In this document: one piece after another, positions 1 through 9,082 of the stretch | How positions within the stretch are numbered: the first letter of the stretch is position 1 | Layout of the letters: every line of letters starts with the position of its first letter | From: Antarctobacter albus | GTDB lineage: Bacteria > Pseudomonadota > Alphaproteobacteria > Rhodobacterales > Rhodobacteraceae | Direction of reading: 5' to 3' | Length of the DNA stretch: 50,376 nt | Assembly (NCBI RefSeq): GCF_900101505.1 | Contig: NZ_FMZI01000022.1 | Span: forward strand, 1 to 50,376 | Position numbers and translations under genes: made by a program | Notes under the pieces: model-generated | What the model saw: only the letters and a program-made list of their open reading frames with translations | Database searches by the model: none | What the model was told of the DNA's origin: nothing

Positions 1-1
1 G

Positions 2-346
<345 letters not shown>

Positions 347-372
347 GGAAGCGCGCCATCTGGCGCCCCTGC

Positions 373-407
373 AACCGCTGGCCGAAAGGCTGGCGGTTGT
401 TTTGCTT
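373..407 (+). terminator. Rho-independent terminator of ahcY
   Basis: An 11-bp stem (AACCGCTGGCC with GGCTGGCGGTT, two G-U pairs) closed by a GAAA tetraloop is followed by GTTTTGCTT. It lies 27 bp after the ahcY stop and points in the same direction. The remaining stretch to 564 shows no gene. Confidence 0.85.
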
Positions 408-564
408 CTGGCGCAAATCTGCACGGGCCGCCAAAAGATTTGGTGAAACCCGAAAAACGGGTTTGAGGATCGCGCCGGTTTGCCGTTTTGATAGACAGTG
501 TAATGGAACGGTACGCTGAACTCGGCCGTTGCCAATCTGCTACCCTCGCAAGAAAGCCGCTGTA

Positions 565-1209
565 ATGTTTACCCGACGCCAGTTTGTTGCCACTGCCGCT
601 GCGTTAGCCACGCCGGCAATCGCCCGCCCCGCCTTTGCCGCGCCAGGAGACTGGAGCCAGTGGGACGCCCAGGTGACTCCCCCTGAATTCGATCTGGAAA
701 CCTCGAATCCCTGGGGTCTGCATCCCCGTTTCCTGCCGCGGAGGGTCTCGGCCAACCCCGGCCTGAAACCGGGTGATATTCACGTCGATGCGGTTGCGCG
801 CTACCTCTATCACATCCAGGGCGACGGAACCGCGATGCGCTATGGCGTGGCGATCGGGCGTGACGGTCTGTACGGACCGGGTGTCTACACGATCAAGCGC
901 AAGGCGAAATGGCCGCGGTGGACGCCTACCGCAGCCATGATTGCCCGAGAGCCGGAGAAATACGCAGCCTGGGCGGACGGGCAGCCCCCCGGCCCGGACA
1001 ATGCGCTGGGGTCGCGTGCCCTGTATCTTTATGTCGGCAACCGGGACAGCTATCTGCGCATTCACGGCACGCCCGCGCCGCGCTCTATCGGGACGCGGGC
1101 AAGTTCGGGCTGTGTGCGGATGGTAATGCCGCACATCAACTACCTGTACGACCAGGTGTCTACCGGCGTGACCGCCTACCTGTATCCCACCGACGGCAGC
1201 CCTCTGTAG
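565..1209 (+). CDS. L,D-transpeptidase (YkuD family), exported
   Basis: This 214-residue protein starts at ATG 565 rather than TTG 529, because an AAGAAAG ribosome-binding site precedes 565 and the peptide then opens with a signal sequence: FTRRQFVATAAALATPAIA, with a twin-arginine-like RR and cleavage near PAFA. The YkuD catalytic motif is visible as HGT at residue 167 and SSGCVRM with the active-site Cys at about residue 183. Family members cross-link peptidoglycan peptides (3-3 links) or attach proteins to them in the periplasm. The gene stands alone between the ahcY terminator and a convergent lipoprotein gene. The specific substrate cannot be told from sequence. Confidence 0.93.
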   Translation: MFTRRQFVATAAALATPAIARPAFAAPGDWSQWDAQVTPPEFDLETSNPWGLHPRFLPRRVSANPGLKPGDIHVDAVARYLYHIQGDGTAMRYGVAIGRDGLYGPGVYTIKRKAKWPRWTPTAAMIAREPEKYAAWADGQPPGPDNALGSRALYLYVGNRDSYLRIHGTPAPRSIGTRASSGCVRMVMPHINYLYDQVSTGVTAYLYPTDGSPL

Positions 1210-1254
1210 GACTGTGTGGGCGGCCCCTGACAGGAGGCTGCCTGAGGTCCGCGA

Positions 1255-1527
1255 TCAGGGCCGGGGCCGCGTGCAGATCGGATTGCCTGCGCTGGTGCGC
1301 ACTGGCAATTCGGTCGTCTCGACGGGGCCTTCATGGGTGTACCAATAACACCCGTCCTCGGACCGCCACCGAACTCTGGTCAGATCCTGGTAGGGGGCGG
1401 CGATGGCGGCCACGGCTTCGGGAGCAGTGGACGTGGGGCCAGAGGGTGCACCGCCTCCCGGAACGGGCTCGCAGGCGGCAAGCGCCAGAAGGATGAGAGG
1501 GCTGGCGATCAAAAGAGGGCGTGGCAT
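1255..1527 (-). CDS. Small lipoprotein of unknown function
   Basis: This 90-residue ORF begins with a lipoprotein signal peptide (MPRPLLIASPLILLALAAC, lipobox LAAC, Cys at residue 19). The ATG at 1527 is chosen over the longer frame from 1587 because the signal peptide starts there, although the ribosome-binding site is weak. The mature part is short: a Pro/Gly/Ala-rich linker, then a compact domain with Cys and Trp/Tyr (GCYWYTHEGPVETTELPVR) ending in a second Cys near the C-terminus. The two mature cysteines could form a disulfide. It is convergent with the L,D-transpeptidase gene. I recognise no family with known function. Confidence 0.7.
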   Translation of the reverse strand: MPRPLLIASPLILLALAACEPVPGGGAPSGPTSTAPEAVAAIAAPYQDLTRVRWRSEDGCYWYTHEGPVETTELPVRTSAGNPICTRPRP

Positions 1528-1610
1528 GGCGTAACAATCCGGTACTGAGGTCAACCGGACAGTCGCATTCCGCCCCACCGGCTTCAAGCGGCCACGGACC
1601 GGGTCGCGGC

Positions 1611-2216
1611 TTACTCTGCCAAGCGTGACACGAATCCCTCTCGGATCACCGCCGGGTCATAGGCCTTGCGGGCAAAGACCTCTCGCACCAGCGATTCGAA
1701 ATGCTCCAGCGGCAGGGTGTCGTACGCCGGGTCGAAACTCGACTGGTCCCAGCGTTCGCAGAAGGCGGCGCAGCTGTCGTAGCAGGGATGATCCTTGAAC
1801 CGGTCGCGGGCATTGCGGTCCCAGCCATAGTGGTGGCCGTAGTAGAAGCTTTGAAAGATGCCGTGGTGTTCCACCACCCAGGCCACGTCCCAGCGGACGA
1901 AGGGCCGGATCACCTCGGCAGAAAACCGGTCATGGTTCTGCGGCGCCAGCCCGTCGCCGACATCGTGCAAGAGCGCGCCGACGATCCAGTCGAGGTCGGC
2001 GCCGTCGCGTTCCGCGCGGGTGGCCGATTGCAGCCCGTGGGTCAGCCGGGTGATGCGATACCCTTCGAGGGTGACCTCTCCCTGGCGGCGCAATTCATCC
2101 AGCACTCGGTCGGGGGTCAGCGCCAGGTAGGGTTTCTCCAGCCGTTCGAGAAGCTCGTAGTCTTCGCGGGTGCCATCCTTCATCTGGGTAAAGCTGACGG
2201 TGCCGGTTTCGGTCAT
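1611..2216 (-). CDS. HD-domain protein, PhnZ/TmpB-like putative di-iron oxygenase or phosphohydrolase
   Basis: This 201-residue protein starts at ATG 2216, which has a strong AGGAGG eight bases upstream. An HD-type metal site is visible: His60 (LTHGLQSA), His84-Asp85 (LLHDVGD), His95 (NHDRF), His117/118 (VVEHHG) and a late Asp in ERWDQSSFDP. The layout resembles the PhnZ group, where a mixed-valence di-iron centre oxidises organophosphonates, more than a nucleotide hydrolase. The closing segment DTLPLEHFESLV also matches that group. No phosphonate genes are nearby, so the substrate is unknown. Oxygenase rather than hydrolase activity is inference. Confidence 0.75.
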   Translation of the reverse strand: MTETGTVSFTQMKDGTREDYELLERLEKPYLALTPDRVLDELRRQGEVTLEGYRITRLTHGLQSATRAERDGADLDWIVGALLHDVGDGLAPQNHDRFSAEVIRPFVRWDVAWVVEHHGIFQSFYYGHHYGWDRNARDRFKDHPCYDSCAAFCERWDQSSFDPAYDTLPLEHFESLVREVFARKAYDPAVIREGFVSRLAE

Positions 2217-2463
2217 GCGGTGCCCTCCTGGGGTGGGACGCCGGAACGGCGCCCGCCTGTCCCGATCTGGGCCCAAATTGCCACAGAGCGCAAGGTGACT
2301 TCACGGAATGCCCGTCGCACCCGGAACAGGGGGAAGAGAGGTGCCGCATTTCCCTTGCCAATAACGCGAATGTGCGGTCACCATGCGATGGCATGGCCGC
2401 TTTGGCCGCTAAACAGCACGGACAGCGCCCGCGGAACGCGGCGCATGACACGAGGGAGTGAAC

Positions 2464-2805
2464 ATGGGACGTCGCGACGAACTGATCGCCAAATACGCCG
2501 AGGACCTGAAGAACAAGTGCGGCATGGAACCGGACATGGACCTGCTGACCAAGGTCACCATCGGCTGTGGTCCGGCCATCTATGACGCGGATGCCTCAAC
2601 CGTTGCCTCATCGCAGGAGAGCGAGCTGGAAACCGTCAAGGACAACTTCCTGGTCAAGAAGCTGGGCCTTGCGGACGGTCCCGAGCTGATGGACGCAATC
2701 GGCAAGGTGATCGAAACCTACGGCCAGTCCGAGCGCAACAAGTACCGTGCCGTGGTCTACTACATGCTGACCAAGCATTTCGGCAAGGAATCCGTCTACG
2801 GCTGA
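2464..2805 (+). CDS. DUF2853 family protein
   Basis: This 113-residue cytoplasmic protein starts at ATG 2464, preceded by GAGGGAG; the GTG at 2458 overlaps that site and is less likely. The sequence (GRRDELIAKYAEDLKNKCGM, then TKVTIGCGPAIYDADASTVA and NKYRAVVYYMLTKHF) matches the small DUF2853 family, common in alphaproteobacteria and Bacteroidetes. It has no signal peptide or membrane segment. Function is unknown. It appears monocistronic: a hairpin follows 28 bp after the stop. Confidence 0.85.
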   Translation: MGRRDELIAKYAEDLKNKCGMEPDMDLLTKVTIGCGPAIYDADASTVASSQESELETVKDNFLVKKLGLADGPELMDAIGKVIETYGQSERNKYRAVVYYMLTKHFGKESVYG

Positions 2806-2833
2806 GCCGTGGCAGCAGGACCAACCTGTTACG

Positions 2834-2856
2834 GGGCCTCCGCAGCGCGGGGGCCC
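2834..2856 (+). terminator. GC-rich hairpin after the DUF2853 gene
   Basis: A 10-bp stem GGGCCTCCGC/GCGGGGGCCC with an AGC loop ends in a short TTG. The U-tract is poor, so termination may be incomplete. Confidence 0.5.
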
Positions 2857-3054
2857 TTGTCGTATCCAGAGCTGTGATTCCCCGCAATTGATTGAAATTG
2901 CCGGTAGTTCCAGATTGCCGGACGGGCGTGGAAACCGTAGGGTCTAGAGGACTGGCCAGAAAGGCCGGAACCGTAGATTTCAAAACACATGTGGTGCGTA
3001 GGGAGCATGTGGGGTGGACGGAGGGTTCCGGGTTTTCCGGGGCCCTCCGTTTTT
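2857..3054 (+). ncRNA. Candidate small RNA ending in a strong terminator
   Basis: No convincing ORF lies between the DUF2853 hairpin (ends 2856) and the convergent DUF1761 gene. Even so, a strong rho-independent terminator on the + strand sits at 3019-3054, about 160 bp beyond the first hairpin. The stretch contains a repeated ATTGCCGG (near 2898 and 2914) and a GGCCAGAAAGGCC hairpin near 2953. A short transcript starting near 2860-2900 would explain the second terminator. Alternatively, it is simply a second terminator of the DUF2853 transcript. The 5' end given is only a boundary. Confidence 0.3.
3019..3054 (+). terminator. Strong rho-independent terminator
   Basis: A 13-bp stem CGGAGGGTTCCGG/CCGGGGCCCTCCG (two G-U pairs) with loop GTTTT is followed by TTTTT at 3050-3054. 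The U-tract is on the + strand only. Confidence 0.85.
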
Positions 3055-3073
3055 ATACGAGCCCGTGTCGACC

Positions 3074-3472
3074 TCAGAAGAGTGTCAGCACCAGCCCCAT
3101 CAGACCGCAGGCCAGCGTCGCATAGCCGCCGTCGATCAACGTCAGCGTCAGGGGGCGCATGGAGTTGGCATTGTTGATCGCGATCCAGGGCGCGATGAAG
3201 AACAACCCGATCCCAAGGCCCGACACCAGTCCGGCACCAGCCGTCTCGACGCCGCTGGCGGCAAAGACATGGCGCATCATCCCGGCCACGACCACCTGCA
3301 TGACAAAGGTCAGGATCATGACACCCGCGCTCATGCCGCCCTGCGGATTGCCGTCCGCGTCCAGTTCCACGCCAGAGGCGGTTTTCCACGGTCCGGCCAG
3401 GGCCATGTACCAGACGGCGCCAGCCGCGAAGGCCAGGATTGCAGCGGCAAGACTGTTGACGAATTCAAGCAT
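3074..3472 (-). CDS. DUF1761 family membrane protein
   Basis: This 132-residue integral membrane protein has about four hydrophobic segments: LAAAILAFAAGAVWYMALAG near the N-terminus, VMILTFVMQVVVAGMM, LVSGLGIGLFFIAPW and YATLACGLMGLVLTL at the end. The pattern matches DUF1761. Start 3472 is chosen over ATG 3478 because GGAG lies eight bases upstream of the former but only two from the latter. The gene is convergent with the transcript ending at 3054. Function is unknown. Confidence 0.8.
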   Translation of the reverse strand: MLEFVNSLAAAILAFAAGAVWYMALAGPWKTASGVELDADGNPQGGMSAGVMILTFVMQVVVAGMMRHVFAASGVETAGAGLVSGLGIGLFFIAPWIAINNANSMRPLTLTLIDGGYATLACGLMGLVLTLF

Positions 3473-3560
3473 GGTCATTTCTCCGGCGTGACTTTTCCGC
3501 GCATAAAATTACGGGTTTCGAAAAAAGGTTTATCCAGAACCCCTGTTTTCGCGTGGAATA

Positions 3561-3569
3561 TGCTATAGT
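3561..3569 (+). promoter_or_regulatory. Extended -10 promoter candidate for the gene at 3658
   Basis: TGCTATAGT matches an extended -10 (TGn plus TATAAT-like hexamer) inside an AT-rich patch that stands out against the local GC content. No good -35 hexamer is visible 16-18 bp upstream, which fits the extended -10 type. Confidence 0.4.
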
Positions 3570-3657
3570 TTACATTGCGTGATATCTTGAGTCCCCGCAA
3601 CTTTGACGAGCGCCCACCATACCCGTAGACCTGAAATACTTCCCCGATCTCGACCTG

Positions 3658-4023
3658 GTGTGGATTCGTCACAACGGACATGTCACGCGTGGAGAATTGC
3701 GCGAATTATTCGAACGTTTACATGGGGAAGACTCGCCAGAAGCCCCTGGAAAGAATTTCACCGACCTGGCCGAGGTCGCCGAGGTGGAGTTCGGGTTCCG
3801 CGAGCTGCACTGGCATTCCCTTCGCCTGCAGGATCGGCTGCGCTCCCGCAACCAAAGGTTGCTTGACTCGGTTCATGCTCCTGGCGGCGTTTCCTTTGGT
3901 CTCGCCCGCATTTACCAGCAGGTCGTCGACCCCGAGGGGCCTTTGCAGGTGCATGTCAACGACGAACGCCGACAGGCACTTGCGGCACTTGCCCTGCCGC
4001 ATATCCCCGACGAACTGCTGTGA
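3658..4023 (+). CDS. Hypothetical protein, small alpha/beta domain
   Basis: From GTG 3658 this gives 121 residues. The frame stays open back to the TGA at 3604-3606, and the upstream codons encode IPVDLKYFPDLDL, which reads like a normal first beta strand leading into VWIRHNGHVTRGELRELFE. The true start may therefore be the ATA at 3619, which would yield MPVDLKYF; a weak GAG lies eight bases before it. No ATG is available in the frame upstream. I do not recognise the family. The pattern (strand, VWIRHNGHVT, helix) recalls small single-domain proteins with a STAS/SpoIIAA-like beginning. It is convergent with the EVE gene, 6 bp away. Confidence 0.65.
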   Translation: MWIRHNGHVTRGELRELFERLHGEDSPEAPGKNFTDLAEVAEVEFGFRELHWHSLRLQDRLRSRNQRLLDSVHAPGGVSFGLARIYQQVVDPEGPLQVHVNDERRQALAALALPHIPDELL

Positions 4024-4029
4024 CGCGGA

Positions 4030-4449
4030 TCAGGTGGACAGGCCCGCCAGTCCGCAGATGACCTGCCATTCCTCTTCCGAAACCGGCTGAACCGACAGTC
4101 GGGAGTTCTTGACCAGCACCATTTCCGCCAGCCGGGGATCCTCTTTGATCTGGTCCAGAGTGACCGGCGTCGCGGCGGATTCCAGCGCCATGATGTCCAC
4201 GCATTCCCAGCGATCATCATCCGTGGTGCTGTCGGGATGTGCCTCGGCGATCACCTCGACGGTGCCGACAATCGCCTTTTCCTTTTGCGAATGGTAGAAA
4301 AAGCCCCGGTCGCCCTTTTCCATCTCCCGCATGAAATTGCGGGCCTGGTAATTCCGGACCCCGTCCCATTCTTCGCCAGCGTTGCCCTTGGCCTGCTGGT
4401 CCTGCCAGGACCAGGTCGAGGGTTCGGACTTGAAGAGCCAGTAGCGCAT
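4030..4449 (-). CDS. EVE domain-containing protein
   Basis: This 139-residue single-domain protein shows the EVE signature: MRYWLFKSEPSTWSW at the start, WDGVRNYQARNFMREMEKGD in the middle, then GFFYHS. EVE domains share the YTH/PUA-like fold and bind modified bases in RNA or DNA; the ligand of this subgroup is not established. The ATG overlaps the TGA of the upstream YciI gene by one base, and AAGGTG stands seven bases before it, so the two are translationally coupled. It is the last gene of the tsaD-gpsA-yciI-EVE run. Confidence 0.9.
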   Translation of the reverse strand: MRYWLFKSEPSTWSWQDQQAKGNAGEEWDGVRNYQARNFMREMEKGDRGFFYHSQKEKAIVGTVEVIAEAHPDSTTDDDRWECVDIMALESAATPVTLDQIKEDPRLAEMVLVKNSRLSVQPVSEEEWQVICGLAGLST

Positions 4450-4718
4450 CAGATCACCTTTTTCCAAGCGGTCAGGGTCACGCTCTGGAACAGGCCGGCC
4501 CTGGCATAGGGATCGTTTGCCGCCCATTCTTCGGCCGCTGCTTTGTCGGCGACGTCGAGGATCACCAGAGAGCCGATCATGGCGCCCTCGTCGTCCAGCA
4601 GCGGCCCTGCCTGAGAGACGACCCCGGTCGATTTGAGGTAGTCCAGGTGGGCGTCGCGCGTGTCCTTTCGGATCTGCAGGGCGCCGGGTTTGTCATGGGC
4701 GATCAGGGCAATCAGCAT
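4449..4718 (-). CDS. YciI family protein
   Basis: This 89-residue ferredoxin-like-fold protein has the YciI motifs: MLIALIAHDKPGA at the start, R..HL.YL in the middle, and a conserved Asp in WAANDPYARAGLF. The second ATG (4718) is chosen over ATG 4727 because AAGG is nine bases from 4718 but adjacent to 4727, and family members usually begin MLIALI. With this start the gene follows the gpsA stop by one base. The family's biochemical role is mostly unknown. Its place behind tsaD and gpsA is common in this bacterial group. Confidence 0.88.
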   Translation of the reverse strand: MLIALIAHDKPGALQIRKDTRDAHLDYLKSTGVVSQAGPLLDDEGAMIGSLVILDVADKAAAEEWAANDPYARAGLFQSVTLTAWKKVI

Positions 4719-4719
4719 G

Positions 4720-5670
4720 TCATTCATCCTTGAGTGGTCGGGAAAGCAGGGTGTCCATCGCCTGGCGCACGGTCAACCGCCCCTGGGACAGGTCGGCCAC
4801 CACGGAACAGACGGGCAGGGGCAGGTCCAGTTCTGTGGACAGCCGGGCGGCGGCGCGGGCGGTGGCCGCGCCTTCGACGGTCACGGAGGGGTCGAACTCC
4901 TCTCCTCGTCCCAGCGCCAGGCCAAAGCGATAGTTGCGCGACCCGTCAGAGGTGCAGGTCAGCGTCAGGTCGCCCAGGCCGGACAGGCCGGTGAGCGTTT
5001 CCGGGCGCGCGCCGAGCCGGGCGGACAGGCGCATCATCTCGGCAAAGCCCCGGGTCATCAGGGCCGCGCGGGCGCTGTCGCCCAGGCCCGCGCCGATGCA
5101 GGCGCCGCAGGCGATGGCGATCACGTTCTTCAGCGCGCCGCCCAGTTCCGCTCCGATCATGTCATCGCTGCGATAGAGCCGAAGGACCGGCGTCGACAGT
5201 TGTTCCTGCAGCGCCCGCCCCCTGGGTTCATCGCCACAGGCCAGCGTCAGCGCCGTCGGCAGGCCGCGCGCGATGTCGCCGGCAAAGCTGGGGCCGGTCA
5301 GAACGGCGGGCACCGCGCCGGGTTGGTGCCGGGCGATCAGGGCCGACGGCCCGACGCCTTCGGCCAAGTCGATCCCCTTGCAGCAGGCGACCAGCGCGTG
5401 CCCGTCCAACGGCGTGGCAATCCGGTCCAGCAGGGTCGAGAGCTGTTGCATCGGCACCGACAGCAACAGCGTGTCGCGACTGGCGGCCTCGTTCAGGTCG
5501 CCGGTGACAGTGACGGCATCTGGCAGGGTCACACCGGGCAGGCGCGGGCTTTGCCGTGTGTCATGCAGGCCGGTCACATCCCGCGCCCAAAGCGTCACCG
5601 CGCGCTTGCGCCCCAGCGCGACCGCCAGCGCCGTGCCAAAGGCGCCACCCCCGAGGACCGCGATGCTCAT
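4720..5670 (-). CDS. gpsA: Glycerol-3-phosphate dehydrogenase [NAD(P)+]
   Basis: This 316-residue protein is of normal length. It shows the N-terminal Rossmann motif [14 protein letters not shown], the [20 protein letters not shown] segment, and the catalytic-domain motif [17 protein letters not shown] with the conserved Lys. It reduces dihydroxyacetone phosphate to sn-glycerol-3-phosphate for phospholipid synthesis in the cytoplasm. The ATG overlaps the tsaD stop (ATGA), and one base separates its stop from the YciI start. Confidence 0.97.
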   Translation of the reverse strand: MSIAVLGGGAFGTALAVALGRKRAVTLWARDVTGLHDTRQSPRLPGVTLPDAVTVTGDLNEAASRDTLLLSVPMQQLSTLLDRIATPLDGHALVACCKGIDLAEGVGPSALIARHQPGAVPAVLTGPSFAGDIARGLPTALTLACGDEPRGRALQEQLSTPVLRLYRSDDMIGAELGGALKNVIAIACGACIGAGLGDSARAALMTRGFAEMMRLSARLGARPETLTGLSGLGDLTLTCTSDGSRNYRFGLALGRGEEFDPSVTVEGAATARAAARLSTELDLPLPVCSVVADLSQGRLTVRQAMDTLLSRPLKDE

Positions 5671-6746
5671 GCCTTGGCGCCTTTCTTGCCGGAGCCGACC
5701 AGGGGCGCTGCGCTCTTGTCCAGTGGCCAGCGGGGGCGCGCGGACAGGCTCATGTCATGGGTGACACCCGCGGCCAGCAATTCGCCCCCCGCATAGGCGA
5801 TCATCGCCGCGTTGTCCGTGCACAGCCGCAGCGGCGGGGCGGTGAACCGCACACCTGTCTCGGCGCAAAGCGCCTGCAGCGACCCGCGCAGAGACTGGTT
5901 CGCGGCAACCCCCCCGGCAACGGCCAGGGCCGGTTCCGACGGGGCCTCATCGAGGTAGAGCGCGATCGCGCGGCGGGCCTTTTCGGTCAGAACGTCCCGC
6001 ACCGCCGCCTGGAACCCGGCGCAAAGGTCGGACACGTCCTGCGCATGAAGACCGCCCTGATCGGCGATCAACTGGTCCCGCTGGCGCAAGAGCGCGGTCT
6101 TCAGTCCGGAAAAGCTCATGTCGCAGCCGGGACGGTCCAGCAGCGGGCGGGGAAAGCGGAACCGGCGTTCATCGCCCGCGCGGGCCCGGGCCTCGACCGA
6201 GGGACCGCCGGGTTGCGACAGGCCCAAAAGGCGTGCGGTCTTGTCAAAGGCCTCTCCGGGCGCGTCGTCGATGGTGCCGCCCAACCGGGAGAAATCCTGC
6301 GCGCCGCGCACGATCAGGAACTGACAATGGCCGCCAGAGACCAGCAACATCAGATAGGGAAAGGCCAGCCCGTCGGTCAGACGGGGCGTCAGCGCATGGC
6401 CTGCAAGGTGGTTCACCCCCACCAGTGGCACGCCCAGCCCGGTTGCCAGCCCCTTGGCCAGCATCACCCCCGAGAGGACCCCGCCGATCAATCCCGGTCC
6501 GGCGGTCACCGCCACGGCGTCGACCTGTTGCAGCGTCACGCCTGCCTCGGCCAGGGCTTCCTCGACACAGGTATCCAGCCGCTCGGCGTGGGCGCGGGCG
6601 GCGATTTCCGGAACGACACCGCCAAACTCCGCGTGCAGCTCGTTCTGGCCCTTCACGACAGAGGCCAGCACCTCGCGCCCGCGCAGCAATGCGGCGGCGC
6701 TGTCGTCACAGCTGCTTTCGAGGCCCAAGATCAGGGGAGAGGTCAT
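5667..6746 (-). CDS. tsaD: tRNA N6-adenosine threonylcarbamoyltransferase TsaD
   Basis: The ORF could extend to 7181, but family comparison fixes the start at ATG 6746: [20 protein letters not shown] is the classic beginning. This gives 359 residues. The metal site HLAGH is present, with [22 protein letters not shown] and [12 protein letters not shown], all signatures of the ASKHA-fold Kae1/TsaD family. The enzyme transfers the threonylcarbamoyl group to A37 of ANN-decoding tRNAs with TsaB and TsaE. It heads the minus-strand operon and is divergent from hemD, 72 bp away. Confidence 0.97.
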   Translation of the reverse strand: MTSPLILGLESSCDDSAAALLRGREVLASVVKGQNELHAEFGGVVPEIAARAHAERLDTCVEEALAEAGVTLQQVDAVAVTAGPGLIGGVLSGVMLAKGLATGLGVPLVGVNHLAGHALTPRLTDGLAFPYLMLLVSGGHCQFLIVRGAQDFSRLGGTIDDAPGEAFDKTARLLGLSQPGGPSVEARARAGDERRFRFPRPLLDRPGCDMSFSGLKTALLRQRDQLIADQGGLHAQDVSDLCAGFQAAVRDVLTEKARRAIALYLDEAPSEPALAVAGGVAANQSLRGSLQALCAETGVRFTAPPLRLCTDNAAMIAYAGGELLAAGVTHDMSLSARPRWPLDKSAAPLVGSGKKGAKA

Positions 6747-6818
6747 CCGGCGTTCCCGTTGCGCTTTACGGCGTCTGCAAGTACCACCCGGAAAGGCGCC
6801 CCACAATCCCGGAGGCCC

Positions 6819-7538
6819 ATGCCCGACGCCTTGCCCGTTCTCCTGCTGACCCGGCCACAGGCCGCGTCCGAGCGTTTTGCCGCGCGGCTGCGGCAGGACG
6901 GCCTGAAATTCCGTGCCGTCATCTCTCCGCTTTTTGCCGTCGAAGTCACCGGGCCGCTGCCGAACGTGTCGCAGGCGCGAGGGCTGATCTTTACCTCGGC
7001 CAATGGGGTCATGGCCTGGCAGGTGCTGGGCGGGCGCACCGATCTGCCGGTGTTTGCGGTGGGTCCGGCGACGACGCGAGCCGCCGAAGCGGCGGGGATG
7101 CATGCGCAGGAGGGCGGGGGTTCGGCAGAGGAGCTTATCCGTCATATCATTGCGCAGCGGCCCCCGGCCCCCCTGGTGCATCTACATGGGACCCATGTGC
7201 GCGGCGACATCGCCGCCCGGTTGAGTGCGGCGGGCATCGCCTGCACGGGCGCCGCGATCTATGATCAGCCGCCTTGCCCCTTGAATACAGAGGCCCGCGC
7301 CGCACTTGATGGGCAGGTTCCGGTGGTTGCCCCGGTGTTCTCGCCCCGGACGGGCGAATTGCTGGCGAAGGAATGCGCAAAGGCGCCTCTTCTTGTCGCG
7401 GCCATGAGTCAAGCTGTGGTCAACGCGCTCATGCCGCTGCATAAAAGGAACCTGAAAGTGGCTGAGCGGCCCGAGTCGGAGGCAATGAGGGAGGTTGTCT
7501 CGGACCTTCTGAACCGGGCGCTGGCCAGAGACTATTGA
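6819..7538 (+). CDS. hemD: Uroporphyrinogen-III synthase
   Basis: This 239-residue protein is encoded from ATG 6819, with GGAGG three bases upstream (tight spacing). HemD sequences diverge strongly, but the expected markers are present: [16 protein letters not shown] at the start, [27 protein letters not shown], and a second half with [16 protein letters not shown]. It closes hydroxymethylbilane to uroporphyrinogen III in tetrapyrrole synthesis. The order tsaD (divergent), hemD, mitofilin-like, hemY is conserved in alphaproteobacteria and supports the call. Confidence 0.93.
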   Translation: MPDALPVLLLTRPQAASERFAARLRQDGLKFRAVISPLFAVEVTGPLPNVSQARGLIFTSANGVMAWQVLGGRTDLPVFAVGPATTRAAEAAGMHAQEGGGSAEELIRHIIAQRPPAPLVHLHGTHVRGDIAARLSAAGIACTGAAIYDQPPCPLNTEARAALDGQVPVVAPVFSPRTGELLAKECAKAPLLVAAMSQAVVNALMPLHKRNLKVAERPESEAMREVVSDLLNRALARDY

Positions 7539-7586
7539 CCCGGTCCATCTGCCTGGACCGACATGCATTCGAGGGGAAACGATAAA

Positions 7587-9071
7587 GTGGCGAAGTCTAA
7601 GAAGGATACCCCGACGGACAAGGGTAACGCCGCAGACAGCCTGCCCGAGGCGGACACCCTGAAATCCGGCGCTGACGACGCGGCGGAGGACAGTCTTGCC
7701 GCCGACGCCGGCGAGGACAGCCTGGCCGGAACGGACCTGCCCGAGACCGAGGGTGATGACACCCTGGCACCGGAAGACGACAGGCTGACCGCCGATGCGT
7801 TGGAAACCGGCGATCCCGCCGACACCGACCCGGATGCAGACCCTGCCCCCACCGAAGAGCCCGTGCCGCACGAAGGCGGCGACGTGGCCGCCGGGGCCTC
7901 TGACGATACGCTTTCAGACGACGCCGTGCCATTCGAGGACACCCTGGACACCGCCGCCGCGCCACCGGCAGAGCCGCAGGTTGTCCGCGAAACCGTGGTC
8001 GAGCGCAAGGGCGGCTTTGTCCCGATGCTGTTGGGCGGTGTCGTCGCCGCCGGGCTGGGCTATGCCGCCGGCGCCTATCCCGACCTGCCCTTCATCGGGT
8101 CGCAATCCGCCGAGGAAGATCCCTTTGTCACCCAGACGCTTGCTGCACTGCGCGACCAGGATGACCGGATCGCGGCGCTGACCAAGCGCGCCGATGCCAC
8201 GGATGATGCCGTTGCAGGCATCGACCTTGGCCCGCTGGGCAACAGTGTGACCGCGCTGGAAACCGGGCTGGGCGCACTGAGGACCGAGCTGACAGAGACG
8301 CAGGATCAGCTGACCGGGCTGGGCACCCTGATCACCGACCTGGATCGCCGCATGACCGCGCTGGAAAAGCAGCCGCTCAAGGATGCCGTCTCGCCCGAGA
8401 CCGTGGCCGCCTACGAGCGTGAGCTGGAGGCGCTCAAGGCGCAGGTCACGGCACAACAGGCAGACCTGCTGGCGGCGCAGAAGGAACAGCAGGCGGCGAT
8501 GGATGCCGCGCGCAAGGAAGTCGAGGCGATGGCCGCCCGTGCCCGTGCCTCGGAAGAAAGCGCTGAGACCCGCGCCAAACTGGCCGCCAGCCGCGCCGCG
8601 CTGGCCGATCTGACGACCCGGGCCCGCGACGGCCAGCCCTACGCCGAACCGCTGGCGGTGCTGACCGGCAACGGCGTGGATGTGCCAGGGCCGCTTGTCG
8701 AAGGTGCCGAAGAGGGGCTGCCCACCGCCTCTGCCCTGATCTCGTCCTTCCCCGATGCCGCCCGCGATGCGCTGGCGGCGGCGCGGGCAGCGGGTGCCGA
8801 CGGTGCCGAGGCGGGCAGCGTCGCAGGGTTCTTCCGCTCGCAATTGGGCGCGCGCTCGGTCACGCCACGAGAGGGGAACGACCCCGACGCGGTGCTGTCG
8901 CGGGCCGAGGCCGCGCTGCGCGGCGGCGACCTGGACACCACGCTTAGCGAAATCGAAAGCCTGCCCGAAACGGCACGCGCTGAAATGTCAGACTGGGTGG
9001 CCCAGGCCACGCTGCGGCGCGACGCTCTCGCCGCCGCGGCCGATCTCTCCCAGCAACTGAACCAGGAATAA
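7587..9071 (+). CDS. Mitofilin/Mic60-like inner-membrane protein (COG4223)
   Basis: This 494-residue protein is read from GTG 7587 (GAGGGG ten bases before it; peptide AKSKKDTPTDKG); the ATG at 7563 has no ribosome-binding site. Layout: a long acidic low-complexity N-terminal region to about residue 135, one transmembrane segment (FVPMLLGGVVAAGLGYAAG), a coiled coil from about 175 to 335 rich in Ala/Glu/Leu, and a C-terminal mitofilin-type helical domain (AVLSRAEAALRGGDLDTTL). Alphaproteobacterial Mic60 proteins shape intracytoplasmic membranes and are the relatives of mitochondrial MICOS. It lies between hemD and hemY, the usual place. Confidence 0.85.
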   Translation: MAKSKKDTPTDKGNAADSLPEADTLKSGADDAAEDSLAADAGEDSLAGTDLPETEGDDTLAPEDDRLTADALETGDPADTDPDADPAPTEEPVPHEGGDVAAGASDDTLSDDAVPFEDTLDTAAAPPAEPQVVRETVVERKGGFVPMLLGGVVAAGLGYAAGAYPDLPFIGSQSAEEDPFVTQTLAALRDQDDRIAALTKRADATDDAVAGIDLGPLGNSVTALETGLGALRTELTETQDQLTGLGTLITDLDRRMTALEKQPLKDAVSPETVAAYERELEALKAQVTAQQADLLAAQKEQQAAMDAARKEVEAMAARARASEESAETRAKLAASRAALADLTTRARDGQPYAEPLAVLTGNGVDVPGPLVEGAEEGLPTASALISSFPDAARDALAAARAAGADGAEAGSVAGFFRSQLGARSVTPREGNDPDAVLSRAEAALRGGDLDTTLSEIESLPETARAEMSDWVAQATLRRDALAAAADLSQQLNQE

Positions 9072-9082
9072 GGGTCGGCATC

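Noticed and set aside
5556-6818. Long + strand frame continuing upstream of hemD
   Set aside because: It is antisense to gpsA and tsaD, whose motifs are unmistakable; only the part from ATG 6819 has HemD features.
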